Below, piece after piece: positions 26,698 to 35,049 of a stretch of DNA of 64,000 nt. This DNA comes from Gammaproteobacteria bacterium. GTDB taxonomy: Bacteria; Pseudomonadota; Gammaproteobacteria; DSM-16500. Position numbers and translations under genes: made by a program. The notes under the pieces were generated by a model, which saw only the letters and a list, made by a program, of their open reading frames with translations, was not told the origin of the DNA and made no database searches. The stretch covers positions 22,316 through 86,315 of the forward strand of contig JABDGC010000002.1 of assembly GCA_013286215.1 (NCBI GenBank). Direction: 5' to 3'. The number at the start of each line of letters is the position of its first letter. Positions within the stretch are counted from its first letter, which is position 1.

Positions 26698-26825
26698 TTT
26701 TCTGTTCTTATTTGTATCTAAGTGTTACTAATCGACACACATGATAATACTAAAATCCCTATTTTTAAAGGGTGATGTTGTAATATGTGAAATTGTTTGA
26801 TATTGTTTGTTATCGATGTGTAATA

Positions 26826-26881
26826 GATTCGTAATCAGTAGGTCACGTGTTCGATTCGCGTCGTCGGCATGAGAATAATCA
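26826..26881 (+). repeat. Attachment-site repeat 2 (island 1 / island 2 junction)
   Basis: A perfect 56-base copy of 16735-16790. It carries only the tRNA 3' part, so it is not a functional tRNA gene. Confidence 0.93.
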
Positions 26882-26918
26882 ATGAGTTGCAAGCGGTTTC
26901 CGAAATTTCAAAATCAGC

Positions 26919-26938
26919 GTGTCGAATATGTGTCGAAT
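26919..26938 (+). repeat. Paired GTGTCGAAT sites (island 2, left arm)
   Basis: GTGTCGAAT occurs at 26919-26927 and 26930-26938, an 11-base period. A matching pair is at 38572-38591 upstream of the island 2 integrase. The motif differs from that of island 1, as expected for a different integrase. Confidence 0.55.
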
Positions 26939-27009
26939 TTATAAAGGTTCCCCTACCTTATAATAGGCTCTTTTTTATGGCCTATAATTAAAAACAGAGG
27001 GGTGCCACT

Positions 27010-27240
27010 ATGACAAAAAAAATTCTGCCATCTGCTCCGCCCACTGATAAGGCGCGTGAAAAGAAAAATATTATTGAGTCTGAAAAAACTCCTTCCATCT
27101 TGCCTCACCCTAAACATCCTCCTAAACATAAAATTACGAATTGGGGACCATTTCATGTTCCGACACCAGAGCCAGAAAAAGAAGAAAAAGAGGAAACCAA
27201 TGAGGTTAAGAAACACTCTTCACAGGGGGGTATGAAATGA
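27010..27240 (+). CDS. Small Pro/Lys/Glu-rich protein of unknown function
   Basis: The 76-residue protein is hydrophilic and proline-rich (SAPPTDKAREKK, PHPKHPPKHK, TPEPEKEEKEE), probably disordered. AGAGGGG lies 6 bases before the ATG. Its stop overlaps the next start as ATGA, so the two genes are translationally coupled. No family recognised. Being next to a small membrane protein suggests a cytosolic partner. Confidence 0.6.
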   Translation: MTKKILPSAPPTDKAREKKNIIESEKTPSILPHPKHPPKHKITNWGPFHVPTPEPEKEEKEETNEVKKHSSQGGMK

Positions 27241-27686
27241 TTGGTGAAAACCGAGATCATAAGGACTCTAAGGCAAGCAATAAAAAGTACTATAATCGGA
27301 AAATGTTTGATCAATATTTGGCGATGTTTTTTATAGCCGCTTCTTCATTTGATAAAGCTGTTTTAGGATTGTCCACCGCATCGCTAGGGTTTACATTCGC
27401 GTTTTTAAAATTGCTTCATCATACTGTTATTCATAAGTGCCTTATAATATTAACATGGGGGTGTTTTATTATTTCGATAATAAGCATCTTATTGGCGTTG
27501 GTCTGTGTTGAGAGGCATGCATTGCATGGAATAAAATATTTTACTTATGAAGTTTTAGAAAGAGTTAATAAGTATCAGCGAGAGCATTGGACAGATAGTC
27601 TAATGGTTGTTCTGCAGTCTATTTCGGCAATTTCATTTATACTTGGTTTAACGGCATTTTCAATATTTGTGGGAATTAATGTTTAA
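27237..27686 (+). CDS. Small integral membrane protein of unknown function
   Basis: The 149-residue protein has a charged N-terminus (about 30 residues) and then about three membrane helices: residues near 33-60, 66-92 and 122-146. A soluble loop (YEVLERVNKYQREHWT) separates the last two. It is coupled to the proline-rich protein before it. No family recognised; a SLATT-type or toxin/immunity role is possible but not supported by motif. Confidence 0.6.
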   Translation: MIGENRDHKDSKASNKKYYNRKMFDQYLAMFFIAASSFDKAVLGLSTASLGFTFAFLKLLHHTVIHKCLIILTWGCFIISIISILLALVCVERHALHGIKYFTYEVLERVNKYQREHWTDSLMVVLQSISAISFILGLTAFSIFVGINV

Positions 27687-27712
27687 ATCTGATCTTTTGA
27701 ACTTGACTTAAA

Positions 27713-28666
27713 TTACTGGTATGGCCGAGTTGATTTTAGAATAGAAATATTTCTTAATTCGGATTCACTGATGCCCCCGTCGAGCAATATTTTTTCAATC
27801 GAAATTTTTGCAGTGATAAAATCAAGCCTTGGTCCAACGCAGATAGTTTGGATGTCGCTATAACAAAATCTATTAGAGGCTAACCTTGGTACGCTAGGTT
27901 TGAAAGTTTTAAGAAAGGGCGGTATTTTAGTGCTGTCAGCCTTATCTATAATGAGGTCTTCGATTGGTAAGTCGTAGGGACGCCATCTATTTTCATTTTC
28001 AAAATAAATTCGTGGGATACAAAGTCTCCATTCTTGCTCTGCTCTATAATCTGGATGTTTTATGCTTGGAATTATGGTTAATAGCGTTGCCATTAGTGCA
28101 TCTAAAAACGGCTCAATCTCAGGCATATTGAAAGTTGTCCATGTGCTTAACTCGCTATCTGCAATTTCAAATATTTCTTTAACTTGTGAAGAACTGTTTT
28201 CTTCATACTCAACTTCAAATAACATGGCTGCACTGCGTTTTTCTGCATTTTGATTGGGGGTGAAGTATTCTTTTTTAAAGCCGATAGAGAAACCAGCTCC
28301 ATCGTTACCATAGTAGCGCCATGCTGGCAAATAATCACCTTCTTTGCAAAATGAAGTAATAAATGTTTTATAACCCCTAGTGATAATATCATTGAAAAAA
28401 AATATCATGAAGCGGCTTAATTGTTTGTTATTTGGAATATGATTTTTTATGTGATTTAAAATAATAAGTTTTCCATGCTCAATTTCGGATGGGTCGTTGA
28501 GAAACTTATGATCGGTAAGCCATAGATTTTTGTCTTGTAAGATACTTGTTAGTCCGGAAAATGTTGTGTAGTGGCACAGAGGAGTTTTAGGTGCAGCTTG
28601 ATTTTTATCAAGGTATTCCTTCAATTTTAAATTTAATTTTTCGGCACTTTCCTTAATGGTGCTCAT
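27713..28666 (-). CDS. DUF2971 family protein
   Basis: This 317-residue protein has the family blocks in order. LCHYTTFSGLTSILQDKNLWLTD is followed by LNDPSEIEHG, ITSFCKEGDYLPAWRYYG with GAGFSIGF, and EWRLCIPR near residue 215. DUF2971 proteins are of unknown function and are frequent in defence-rich islands. A related domain sits at the C-terminus of the GNAT fusion at 43112-44404 in island 3. It stands alone between the small membrane protein (convergent) and the APH-like operon. Confidence 0.8.
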   Translation of the reverse strand: MSTIKESAEKLNLKLKEYLDKNQAAPKTPLCHYTTFSGLTSILQDKNLWLTDHKFLNDPSEIEHGKLIILNHIKNHIPNNKQLSRFMIFFFNDIITRGYKTFITSFCKEGDYLPAWRYYGNDGAGFSIGFKKEYFTPNQNAEKRSAAMLFEVEYEENSSSQVKEIFEIADSELSTWTTFNMPEIEPFLDALMATLLTIIPSIKHPDYRAEQEWRLCIPRIYFENENRWRPYDLPIEDLIIDKADSTKIPPFLKTFKPSVPRLASNRFCYSDIQTICVGPRLDFITAKISIEKILLDGGISESELRNISILKSTRPYQ

Positions 28667-28745
28667 GTTGTGTCTCTCCGTGCTATTTTTGAAATGGGAT
28701 TCTTGTGGTAATTCAAGTGTAACTACTCATTCCAAATCAATAAAT

Positions 28746-29705
28746 TTAAAACCCCCAAACCAAATTTTCTAAGTCACTCATGCTTTTTACTTTGGTCTTC
28801 CAGTTTTCTATTCTAATTTGTGCATTTAAACGGCTGTAGCGGTGTAGAAGCATTAACGCGGTCAGTTTATGGCTTAATGCAGCAGTCATCTCTTCGGGAA
28901 AGTAGCCATACGAAGATAAGAATTCTCTTAAAAGCACTTTGTCCCCTTGAATCAAGAAGGCACCAGGCCCTAATAGATCATATTCTGGTAACCCTAGCAT
29001 GGAATCACCAAAGTCTATTAATCCGTGGATATGCCAAATCCCTGCTTCTTGCCTCACTAAAAAGTTCATCGGAGTATATTCTCCAGTTAAAATAACTGGA
29101 TTTTTAATCTCGGGTAAAATATCTTTGATTGAATCTAGGTATTTCGGGATTTGCTGTAATAATATATCGGGAAGCCCCGTTTCTTGATGCCTTGTCACGC
29201 ATTGATTTAGTTGTCTGCTGATAAACTCTTTCCAGTGGCAATCAATAGCTTCAAGTCCTTGGGTGGGCAATGAATGCACTTCACGAATTAAGGAACCAAG
29301 TTCACGAATAATGATTACTTTGTTGCTGTGGTCTAATTTTTCCCACAGACCTTCCAGAAGAGTGCCATCCAATTGACTCATTATAATATAGGGCCAACCG
29401 TCTAGTTCACCTTCATGCTCAATGGTAGGGGTAATAACTGAAAGTTTATTGCAAAGGTGCTTCATTGTTAATACTTCATTGACGAAGTGGCTTTGATGCA
29501 GAGGGGGAAATATTTTTATGATCCTTTGCTTTCCGTAAGAAAATACAATATTAGTGCCTTCAAGAGGTAAAAGCGGCTCATTAGGTAAGTTATGGCGTGC
29601 AATAATTTCGAGAGCTGCATTCTCAAAGATTTTATTATTTAGTTTGAGAGCTTCATATTCTTCGTCGGAGTTAACAGATGGAAGAAGTTTTTTTAAGTTT
29701 TTCAT
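28746..29705 (-). CDS. APH-like phosphotransferase with altered catalytic loop
   Basis: The start ATG 29705 overlaps the previous stop (ATGA), giving 319 residues. The kinase-like fold shows FSYGKQRIIKIFPP (ATP-binding Lys), YIIMSQLDGTLLEGLW, the catalytic loop ILTGEYTPMNFLV and the metal site GLIDFGDSMLG. The usual HGDxxxxN is changed to TGExxxxN. Glu may replace the catalytic Asp, so activity or substrate is uncertain. Relatives phosphorylate aminoglycosides and other small molecules. It is the last gene of a six-gene operon that starts with LysE at 32666. Confidence 0.78.
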   Translation of the reverse strand: MKNLKKLLPSVNSDEEYEALKLNNKIFENAALEIIARHNLPNEPLLPLEGTNIVFSYGKQRIIKIFPPLHQSHFVNEVLTMKHLCNKLSVITPTIEHEGELDGWPYIIMSQLDGTLLEGLWEKLDHSNKVIIIRELGSLIREVHSLPTQGLEAIDCHWKEFISRQLNQCVTRHQETGLPDILLQQIPKYLDSIKDILPEIKNPVILTGEYTPMNFLVRQEAGIWHIHGLIDFGDSMLGLPEYDLLGPGAFLIQGDKVLLREFLSSYGYFPEEMTAALSHKLTALMLLHRYSRLNAQIRIENWKTKVKSMSDLENLVWGF

Positions 29706-30226
29706 GCGGTCACCTTTTCGATTTCCCATCCTTGTAATATCACAATTTCTCTTAATGAGATATTGTAGAACTTAGACGTTTTGTCGTTATCAAATGTTAT
29801 AAATGCAGGTTGGCAGTGTTGTCCGTGCTCTTTAATGCCAGTTAAAACATGGTTGTATTGATTTGTGAATTTGGGTAGCTGGTTACCGACAATGACCCCA
29901 ATACTTTCAAGGCCGCTTGGATACATGTGCACAGAGCGTGGGGCTGGTAACTCAATCATTGAGACTGTGAATCCATCCTCAAGTAATAAGGGTTCTCTTA
30001 AGATAAGAATAGAAACAGCTCTGCCATTAAATTGTGTCTCAACAAACTCGCTGCAATAATTTTTTAACTCGTCACGCAGTTTTACATATTCAGGAATGGT
30101 CACGGTGCGATACAGTAAGTGGCTTAGTGGCATGCCATTGATATTAATGCCTGCTTTCTTCATTCGATGAAGCAGGTCTGAAAAGAACTTCTGATAATCG
30201 CCAATGATCTTTTTAATATTGCTCAT
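29702..30226 (-). CDS. YecM-like VOC-fold protein (copy A)
   Basis: This 174-residue protein has the features of the YecM family of the VOC superfamily. They include HLLYRTVTIPEYVKLRDEL, EFVETQFNGRAVSILIL, IELPAPRSVHMYPSGLES, and a C-terminal HGQHCQPAFITFDNDKTSKFY. The reaction is unknown. A close paralogue is at 39584-40111 in island 3. It lies 8 bases after the GNAT gene and overlaps the APH-like gene by 4 bases. Confidence 0.75.
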   Translation of the reverse strand: MSNIKKIIGDYQKFFSDLLHRMKKAGININGMPLSHLLYRTVTIPEYVKLRDELKNYCSEFVETQFNGRAVSILILREPLLLEDGFTVSMIELPAPRSVHMYPSGLESIGVIVGNQLPKFTNQYNHVLTGIKEHGQHCQPAFITFDNDKTSKFYNISLREIVILQGWEIEKVTA

Positions 30227-30234
30227 GTTGATTC

Positions 30235-30747
30235 CTATATTGATCTGGAAAGATAAATAACTAAGTCATCATCAATCGTAGCTTGATCGCCATAGTTAAG
30301 GGGCTTATTTTTATAGTGTAAGCCATGTCCATCAGGAACATAACCTAGGTGAACATAAAGTCGTTGCGCGTTGCCATAGTCCGCCGTCATGCCAACCCCT
30401 AACCCTATGCTGGCGTACCCACGTTCTTTCGCCAAAGCTTCACTGGCATTGATAAGTGTTGTTCCAATGCCATTTTTTCTGAAATGAGGTAAGACATTCA
30501 AATCAGATATCTCTGGAATATTTTTTTGGTTAAAGAAGGGATATTCTGATTTCCACTTAATGGTCACATAACCGCAAAATTTGCCATTTTCTTTTCCTAC
30601 GATGACAGAGCGAATGCTACGCGATTGTTCACTCAGGTAGCTTTCATAAATACTTTTTGGCTTATTCCAGCCAATAATATTAAAAGATGAGGCGATTTCG
30701 TCAATATCACTTTCTGTCAGGGGGCGGAGAATTAAGTTTTTCGTCAT
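30235..30747 (-). CDS. GNAT family N-acetyltransferase
   Basis: This 170-residue protein has the acetyl-CoA-binding motif A in HFRKNGIGTTLINASEALAKERG, preceded by GYVTIKWKSEY, and ends with YVHLGYVPDGHGLHY (motif B). The substrate cannot be told. The start overlaps the stop of the upstream cupin-GNAT as ATGA, and the YecM-like gene follows after 8 bases. Confidence 0.85.
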   Translation of the reverse strand: MTKNLILRPLTESDIDEIASSFNIIGWNKPKSIYESYLSEQSRSIRSVIVGKENGKFCGYVTIKWKSEYPFFNQKNIPEISDLNVLPHFRKNGIGTTLINASEALAKERGYASIGLGVGMTADYGNAQRLYVHLGYVPDGHGLHYKNKPLNYGDQATIDDDLVIYLSRSI

Positions 30748-31580
30748 AATGAAATGCTCATTACTGCAACAGGATGTCCAAAAAGTTCATCGGTTCCAAT
30801 GAACTGCCAGCCTAACCGAGTATACCAGTTTGGTATAGTGGGATCGAAGGCTAGCAAATAAAGAACCGGATAATTAAGAGCTTTTGCTTGCGATTTAATG
30901 GCATCAATAAGCATTTCACCAATGGCCTGACCTCGGTGTTTGGGGTGTACGACTAAGCTTCCTAGCCAAGGTGAGATTCCAGGACGTATGCCGTCGTTTT
31001 CACGTAGGCACGCCATTCCAATGGGTTTCTTATTCTGTAGGGCAACAAGAGCCATGGGAGTTTTATTATCGTTCAGATGCTCATTCAGCTTTTGTTTTGC
31101 TTTTTCTATAGAGGCGTTAGGTGCCCAATGGCGACTAATTTCTTCGTACCATAATTCAGCAAGTTGAGGGATGTGTTCTTTGCAATCCATGAGCGATTTA
31201 ATTTCGATCTGTTTTTCTTGAGTATGATTACCTACATTTACTCTATCTAATTTATGGTTTGGCGTGGAAACAACAATAAAAACTAAATCCTGGTTTGTGT
31301 TGTTAACAATTTTATGAGGAACCTGCGGTTGCACCTCTATGCCATCGAGAGCACCTAGCAGGTGTTGGACGTTATCAATTTCCATCGTTGCAGTGCCGGA
31401 TATAATGAAGAAAAACTGCCAGGTTTTTTCATGGTAGTGTTTTTCTTCCATCGTTCCAGCAGGCATTTTTTCTTGAAGTATACATAAATTGGGATTATTA
31501 GCTAAAAACCACCCATCGCAATGAGTGCCCCAGTTAAAATGTTCTGCTATCTGAGTGTTTATTTTATGTGTTTTTTTCAT
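30744..31580 (-). CDS. Cupin-GNAT fusion protein
   Basis: Of 278 residues, the first ~115 form a cupin barrel (KHYHEKTWQFFFIISGTATMEI and the second motif VPHKIVNNT). The rest is a GNAT domain with WLGSLVVHPKHRGQAIGEML as the acetyl-CoA loop and NWYTRLGWQFIG. A sugar- or amine-sensing cupin may steer acetylation; that is inference. The GNAT half is closely related to the fragment at 45460-45732. It overlaps the next gene by 4 bases. Confidence 0.82.
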   Translation of the reverse strand: MKKTHKINTQIAEHFNWGTHCDGWFLANNPNLCILQEKMPAGTMEEKHYHEKTWQFFFIISGTATMEIDNVQHLLGALDGIEVQPQVPHKIVNNTNQDLVFIVVSTPNHKLDRVNVGNHTQEKQIEIKSLMDCKEHIPQLAELWYEEISRHWAPNASIEKAKQKLNEHLNDNKTPMALVALQNKKPIGMACLRENDGIRPGISPWLGSLVVHPKHRGQAIGEMLIDAIKSQAKALNYPVLYLLAFDPTIPNWYTRLGWQFIGTDELFGHPVAVMSISL

Positions 31581-31587
31581 AGTGATG

Positions 31588-32052
31588 CTACCAGGTATCT
31601 GAACGTGGTAAGTTTGTAAAATATTCGTTTAATCTCCGCTTTGTTCCTGGGCTTGTCATGTCAGGTAGGCTCTCGTAATTAAACCAACCCGTTTTTTCAA
31701 TTTCAGGAGAATAAGCATTGGCAAGAGAGTAATTTTTCACAACATAAATGATTGGATAGTCACTGACACCAAGGTAGGTGTGGTGATAGATCCCAAATAA
31801 TTCCGGTTCACCGATAACCGTTATGCCGACTTCTTCTTTTAATTCACGTAGGACGGCTGCTTTGGCGGATTCTCTTTTCTTTACACCACCACCAGGTATA
31901 TACCAATGTGGCTGGTAGGTGTGCTTGACTAATAAAACTTGGTTCTGTGAATTTAAAACAATGGCGCGAGAACCAAGTGTGCAGATGCCCAACATAGATT
32001 GGTATTTTCGAGTGATTCGATTAGCAATTTTGTGGAGAGTAGTTAATTTCAT
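31588..32052 (-). CDS. NUDIX hydrolase
   Basis: The 154-residue protein carries a complete NUDIX box: GGGVKKRESAKAA then VLRELKEEVGI, matching G-x5-E-x7-REUxEExGU. The family cleaves nucleoside diphosphates linked to another group, with Mg2+ bound by the box. Substrate unknown. The start overlaps the LysE stop (ATGA), and the cupin-GNAT gene starts 7 bases downstream. Confidence 0.9.
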   Translation of the reverse strand: MKLTTLHKIANRITRKYQSMLGICTLGSRAIVLNSQNQVLLVKHTYQPHWYIPGGGVKKRESAKAAVLRELKEEVGITVIGEPELFGIYHHTYLGVSDYPIIYVVKNYSLANAYSPEIEKTGWFNYESLPDMTSPGTKRRLNEYFTNLPRSDTW

Positions 32053-32666
32053 AGCAATACCTTCAATGCATAAAAACCAAAAGCCAAAATGATTCCACCA
32101 GAAACCCAGTTAATAATTTGCATAAAGGACTGGCTTACGCGTTTGTGTAAAATATAAGCAACGCCACCGCTGAGTAGTAGCCACCAAAGGGCTGACCCTA
32201 GGGTAATGCCCACAACAAGAAAGATAGCATCAGTGTAGTCTATGCTTGTGCTTCCCAAGCCTAAACCTGCAAATATGGCGACAAAAGATAGAATGGTCAT
32301 CGGATTGGTTATGGTTAGAAAGTAAGTAGTGGCACAGGCATGCCAGGGTGATCTGTCTGAATTACCTGTTGCAGATCGCTCACGTGGTGGGGTGAGGAGG
32401 AGTTTTACTCCAAGGTAAAGTAAAAATAGACCGCCTATTACTCGAATCCAAAATTGCTGGGCTACTAGCATTGAAGATACAGCAGTTAGCCCAAAGCCCG
32501 CGATTAGGCCATAGGTGCCATCAGCTAAGGCTGCGCCCATGCCGGTCATTAGGCCGACCCTAAAGCCATCGTGGAGGGAACGCTGTATGCAAAGGATGCC
32601 AATAGGGCCGACGGGTGCCGCGATAGCGAAACCAATTATTAAACCTTTCAGAAGTAAGGCTAGCAT
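32049..32666 (-). CDS. LysE/RhtB family exporter
   Basis: The 205-residue protein has six hydrophobic segments and the family signature GFAIAAPVGPIGILCIQRSL at the N-terminus, then GMGAALADGTYGLIAG. LysE proteins export amino acids or related compounds through the inner membrane. It is the first gene of the six-gene operon (LysE, NUDIX, cupin-GNAT, GNAT, YecM, APH), so an exported modified compound is a plausible theme. Confidence 0.9.
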   Translation of the reverse strand: MLALLLKGLIIGFAIAAPVGPIGILCIQRSLHDGFRVGLMTGMGAALADGTYGLIAGFGLTAVSSMLVAQQFWIRVIGGLFLLYLGVKLLLTPPRERSATGNSDRSPWHACATTYFLTITNPMTILSFVAIFAGLGLGSTSIDYTDAIFLVVGITLGSALWWLLLSGGVAYILHKRVSQSFMQIINWVSGGIILAFGFYALKVLL

Positions 32667-32851
32667 TTAAGATTCTTCACATTTTGTCTGATTTGCATAC
32701 AAATTATACATTCTTGTTTGTTTCGTCGAATGGCGACAGGGTAACAGCGAATTGTAGTTCTTTGCTCAGAATATTTAAAGATCGGCCTGCCATTCACAAA
32801 CTCCAATAGGGCCGTTATGATCGGAAGTCTTAATATTGAGGTGCCCATTAA

Positions 32852-34093
32852 ATGTTAGATGATTCTACAGCCCATTATCGTGAAATTGTAGAGGATGCTG
32901 CTCGCCTGATGTCGATGCGTTTTAAAGCTCCTGTCCATTTTTCGAAAGTCATTCAGCTCAGTGAGCCTGATAGGCGTAACCTGATATTGAGGTTGGAAAT
33001 TAATAGCCCAACGAATGAAATGCCACGGACGGTTATTTTGAAGAAAAATGCTACTGAAAAACAAATTTTTGATCGTGGTGAAAATGAAACGGAGGTTGAG
33101 CAATTCTCTCGTTTTGCTCACGATTGGGCTGGCATTGAATTTTTAACTCAGGTTGGTAACCATCATGCCCCATTGTTCTATGCAGGAAGTATAGAACATA
33201 AATTCATCATTCTCGAAGACCTGGGTCTTGCGCATCCCAGTCTTGTTGGGCCATTAACGCGAGCACCTTCCGCCGCTAATCTTCAAGAGGCAAAAACTGC
33301 TTTGATTGCTTATGTGCGTAGATTAGGAAAAATGCATGCTGATACAGCGGGGAAGTATGATCAATTCACTGCGATTTTAAAGCGAATTTATCCCGAAGCA
33401 CTTCGATTTAATTACCTTCCTGAAAAAGATGGTGAAATTGTTCTTGGTCAATTGAAAAAAATAATCGGCCATGACTCTAAGGAATTAACAGAGGAAATTC
33501 ATGCTATTTTAGAGTTTTCACAGCTTAAAAATGAATTTACAGTATTTTTGCATGGTGATATTTGCCCCGATAATGTCTATTACCAAAATAATGAAATGCG
33601 TTTTATTGATTTTGAGTTTGGTGATTTTGGCAACGCATTGGTTGATGGCGTGTATTTGCGTATGAGCATGCCAAGCTGCTGGTGCTCTAAAGCTGTTCCA
33701 GCTTTAATTGTTAAGGAAATGGATAAGGTTTACAGAAACGAACTAAAAGCAGGCATCTTATCTGCTAGTGATGATGCCATTTACAATAAGCAATTGGCAT
33801 ACGCTTCTGCGTACTGGCTGGTACGTACTATAAAGCAGATTGTTGACATGGACTTGATAGACCATGAATGGATTTGTCCGAGCGGCCCCGTTGATTCTGA
33901 CTCGAAATGGGAGCCTGAAAAAAATGCGTTCCGGCCACGAATCATATCAAGGCTGGGGGCTTTTATTGCATGTTCAAAGGAAGCGGGATATCTCCCAAAA
34001 TTCCGTGAAGCAGCAATGCAACTTCAATCTTGTTTACTTAGAGTATGGCCGGGAATACACGAAATTGATCTGTTTCCGGTTTTTCAATCATAG
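32852..34093 (+). CDS. APH-like phosphotransferase
   Basis: The 413-residue protein has the catalytic loop FLHGDICPDNVYY and the metal motif FIDFEFGDFG, and an ATP-binding Lys in TVILKKNATEK. It belongs to the aminoglycoside phosphotransferase/choline kinase-like group. Unlike the kinase at 28746 its catalytic Asp is intact. The substrate is unknown. It is transcribed divergently from the LysE operon. Its 3' end overlaps the convergent gene at 34038 by 56 bases. Confidence 0.82.
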   Translation: MLDDSTAHYREIVEDAARLMSMRFKAPVHFSKVIQLSEPDRRNLILRLEINSPTNEMPRTVILKKNATEKQIFDRGENETEVEQFSRFAHDWAGIEFLTQVGNHHAPLFYAGSIEHKFIILEDLGLAHPSLVGPLTRAPSAANLQEAKTALIAYVRRLGKMHADTAGKYDQFTAILKRIYPEALRFNYLPEKDGEIVLGQLKKIIGHDSKELTEEIHAILEFSQLKNEFTVFLHGDICPDNVYYQNNEMRFIDFEFGDFGNALVDGVYLRMSMPSCWCSKAVPALIVKEMDKVYRNELKAGILSASDDAIYNKQLAYASAYWLVRTIKQIVDMDLIDHEWICPSGPVDSDSKWEPEKNAFRPRIISRLGAFIACSKEAGYLPKFREAAMQLQSCLLRVWPGIHEIDLFPVFQS

Positions 34094-34544
34094 ATGAGGC
34101 TTCGCTATAAGAGAGCTCTTGCGTTTGTTTTAACTTTAAAACCAGCTCGCGAGCTCTTTGGATGTCGTCGTTGATATTGGCATCACAAATCAGCTTTACT
34201 TGATTTTTTGCATAATCCTTAGGATACCTCCTTTCCAGTTTCCACGCGGCTGCTTGCCAGTGACCATTTTCAATAGCAAGGTCAATTTGCACCAACCATT
34301 TTAAGGCAGCCTCACCTTCTGCTTTTTTTACTTCGATAAAAAAATCTGAGAATATATCATTTTCCTCTTGTTCTTGAGTTTTACTGCCCCTAATTACCCA
34401 GTTTCGAAATGTACTATATGCAATTCCTGCGTAATGACAGGCTAGTTCGTAAGTTGCTCCCTTTTTTAAACAATTTAGAACCTTGATTTTAACTTCATCT
34501 GTTAATTTAATTGGGCGGCCAGCTCTTGTTTGTTCTTGCATCAT
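34038..34544 (-). CDS. Phage terminase small-subunit-like HTH protein
   Basis: The 168-residue protein begins with RAGRPIKLTDEVKIKVLNCL and a helix-turn-helix of the type GATYELACHYAGIAYSTFRNW. A middle part with FFIEVKKAEGEAALKWL and AAAWKLERRYPKDYA follows. This layout is typical of small terminase or homeodomain-like phage DNA-binding proteins. No large terminase is present, so a regulatory or helper-packaging role is open. Its C-terminus overlaps the convergent kinase gene. Confidence 0.7.
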   Translation of the reverse strand: MMQEQTRAGRPIKLTDEVKIKVLNCLKKGATYELACHYAGIAYSTFRNWVIRGSKTQEQEENDIFSDFFIEVKKAEGEAALKWLVQIDLAIENGHWQAAAWKLERRYPKDYAKNQVKLICDANINDDIQRARELVLKLKQTQELSYSEASSMIEKPETDQFRVFPAIL

Positions 34545-34578
34545 GCTTATTCTCCTGTTTTTTTAGTATCCAATAACT

Positions 34579-35049
34579 CTAAAAATTAATATTTGATTGT
34601 TTATTTAATGCTTCTTTTATCTGTTTTATATGTTTTTTAGCTATTTCTTTGTCTGGTTCTTTCTCTAAGAGCCTATTATTTTCGCGTTCCTTTCTTTTAA
34701 GTTCATAGTGTTCCTCCTTTTGCAAGGCTGTAGCTGCCTCACGAAACTCAGCAATACTTGGCGGATATTTGTAAATATTGATGACTTGTTCTGCGGCTTT
34801 GAGTATTACATTAGGAGAATATTCTTTTAAGCCGTTAAACCATAAAAAGTCATTGGTGAGTCGTATTTGTTCATCAAGTAATAAATCAGTCCATAAATTT
34901 TTATAAGTGGCAGTAAACACTAAAAATAACTTTGTTAACCATTCAGGAAAATTTAATTTAATGCTGTCCTCGTTTTCTGAGGTGTTGAAGGTATGACTGC
35001 ATTGAAGCTTGTCTACGGTTTGGCTTGTCAGTTCCTTGATGTTTTTCAT
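34579..35049 (-). CDS. Phage P-like helicase-loader candidate
   Basis: The 156-residue protein has FPEWLTKLFLVFTATYKNLW and YPPSIAEFREAATAL, a proline-containing block seen in phage replication proteins of the lambda P type. A charged helix-rich tail follows (ELKRKERENNRLLEKEPDKE). It starts inside the 3' end of the replisome-organiser gene, overlapping it by 92 bases, so translational coupling is likely. The family call is by pattern only. Confidence 0.5.
   Translation of the reverse strand: MKNIKELTSQTVDKLQCSHTFNTSENEDSIKLNFPEWLTKLFLVFTATYKNLWTDLLLDEQIRLTNDFLWFNGLKEYSPNVILKAAEQVINIYKYPPSIAEFREAATALQKEEHYELKRKERENNRLLEKEPDKEIAKKHIKQIKEALNKQSNINF

Larger units (their letters stand above)
16791..26881. 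mobile_element. Island 1: P4-like satellite integrated at tRNA-Thr
   Basis: About 10.1 kb flanked by a perfect 56-bp direct repeat. It holds an intact integrase at the distal end, a P4-type primase/helicase, an AlpA regulator, a SIR2-like gene and a toxin-antitoxin pair. Most genes read toward the tRNA. No capsid, tail or portal genes are seen, which fits a satellite or integrative element that depends on a helper. The perfect repeat and intact integrase suggest it is the youngest of the three islands. Confidence 0.85.

Noticed and set aside
16791-26881. Island 1 as a complete prophage
   Set aside because: No portal, capsid, tail, large terminase or lysis genes were found; a satellite or integrative element fits better.
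32660-32848. A 62-codon minus-strand frame upstream of the LysE-like gene
   Set aside because: No family, no ribosome site, and it occupies the likely divergent promoter region of LysE and the APH-like gene.
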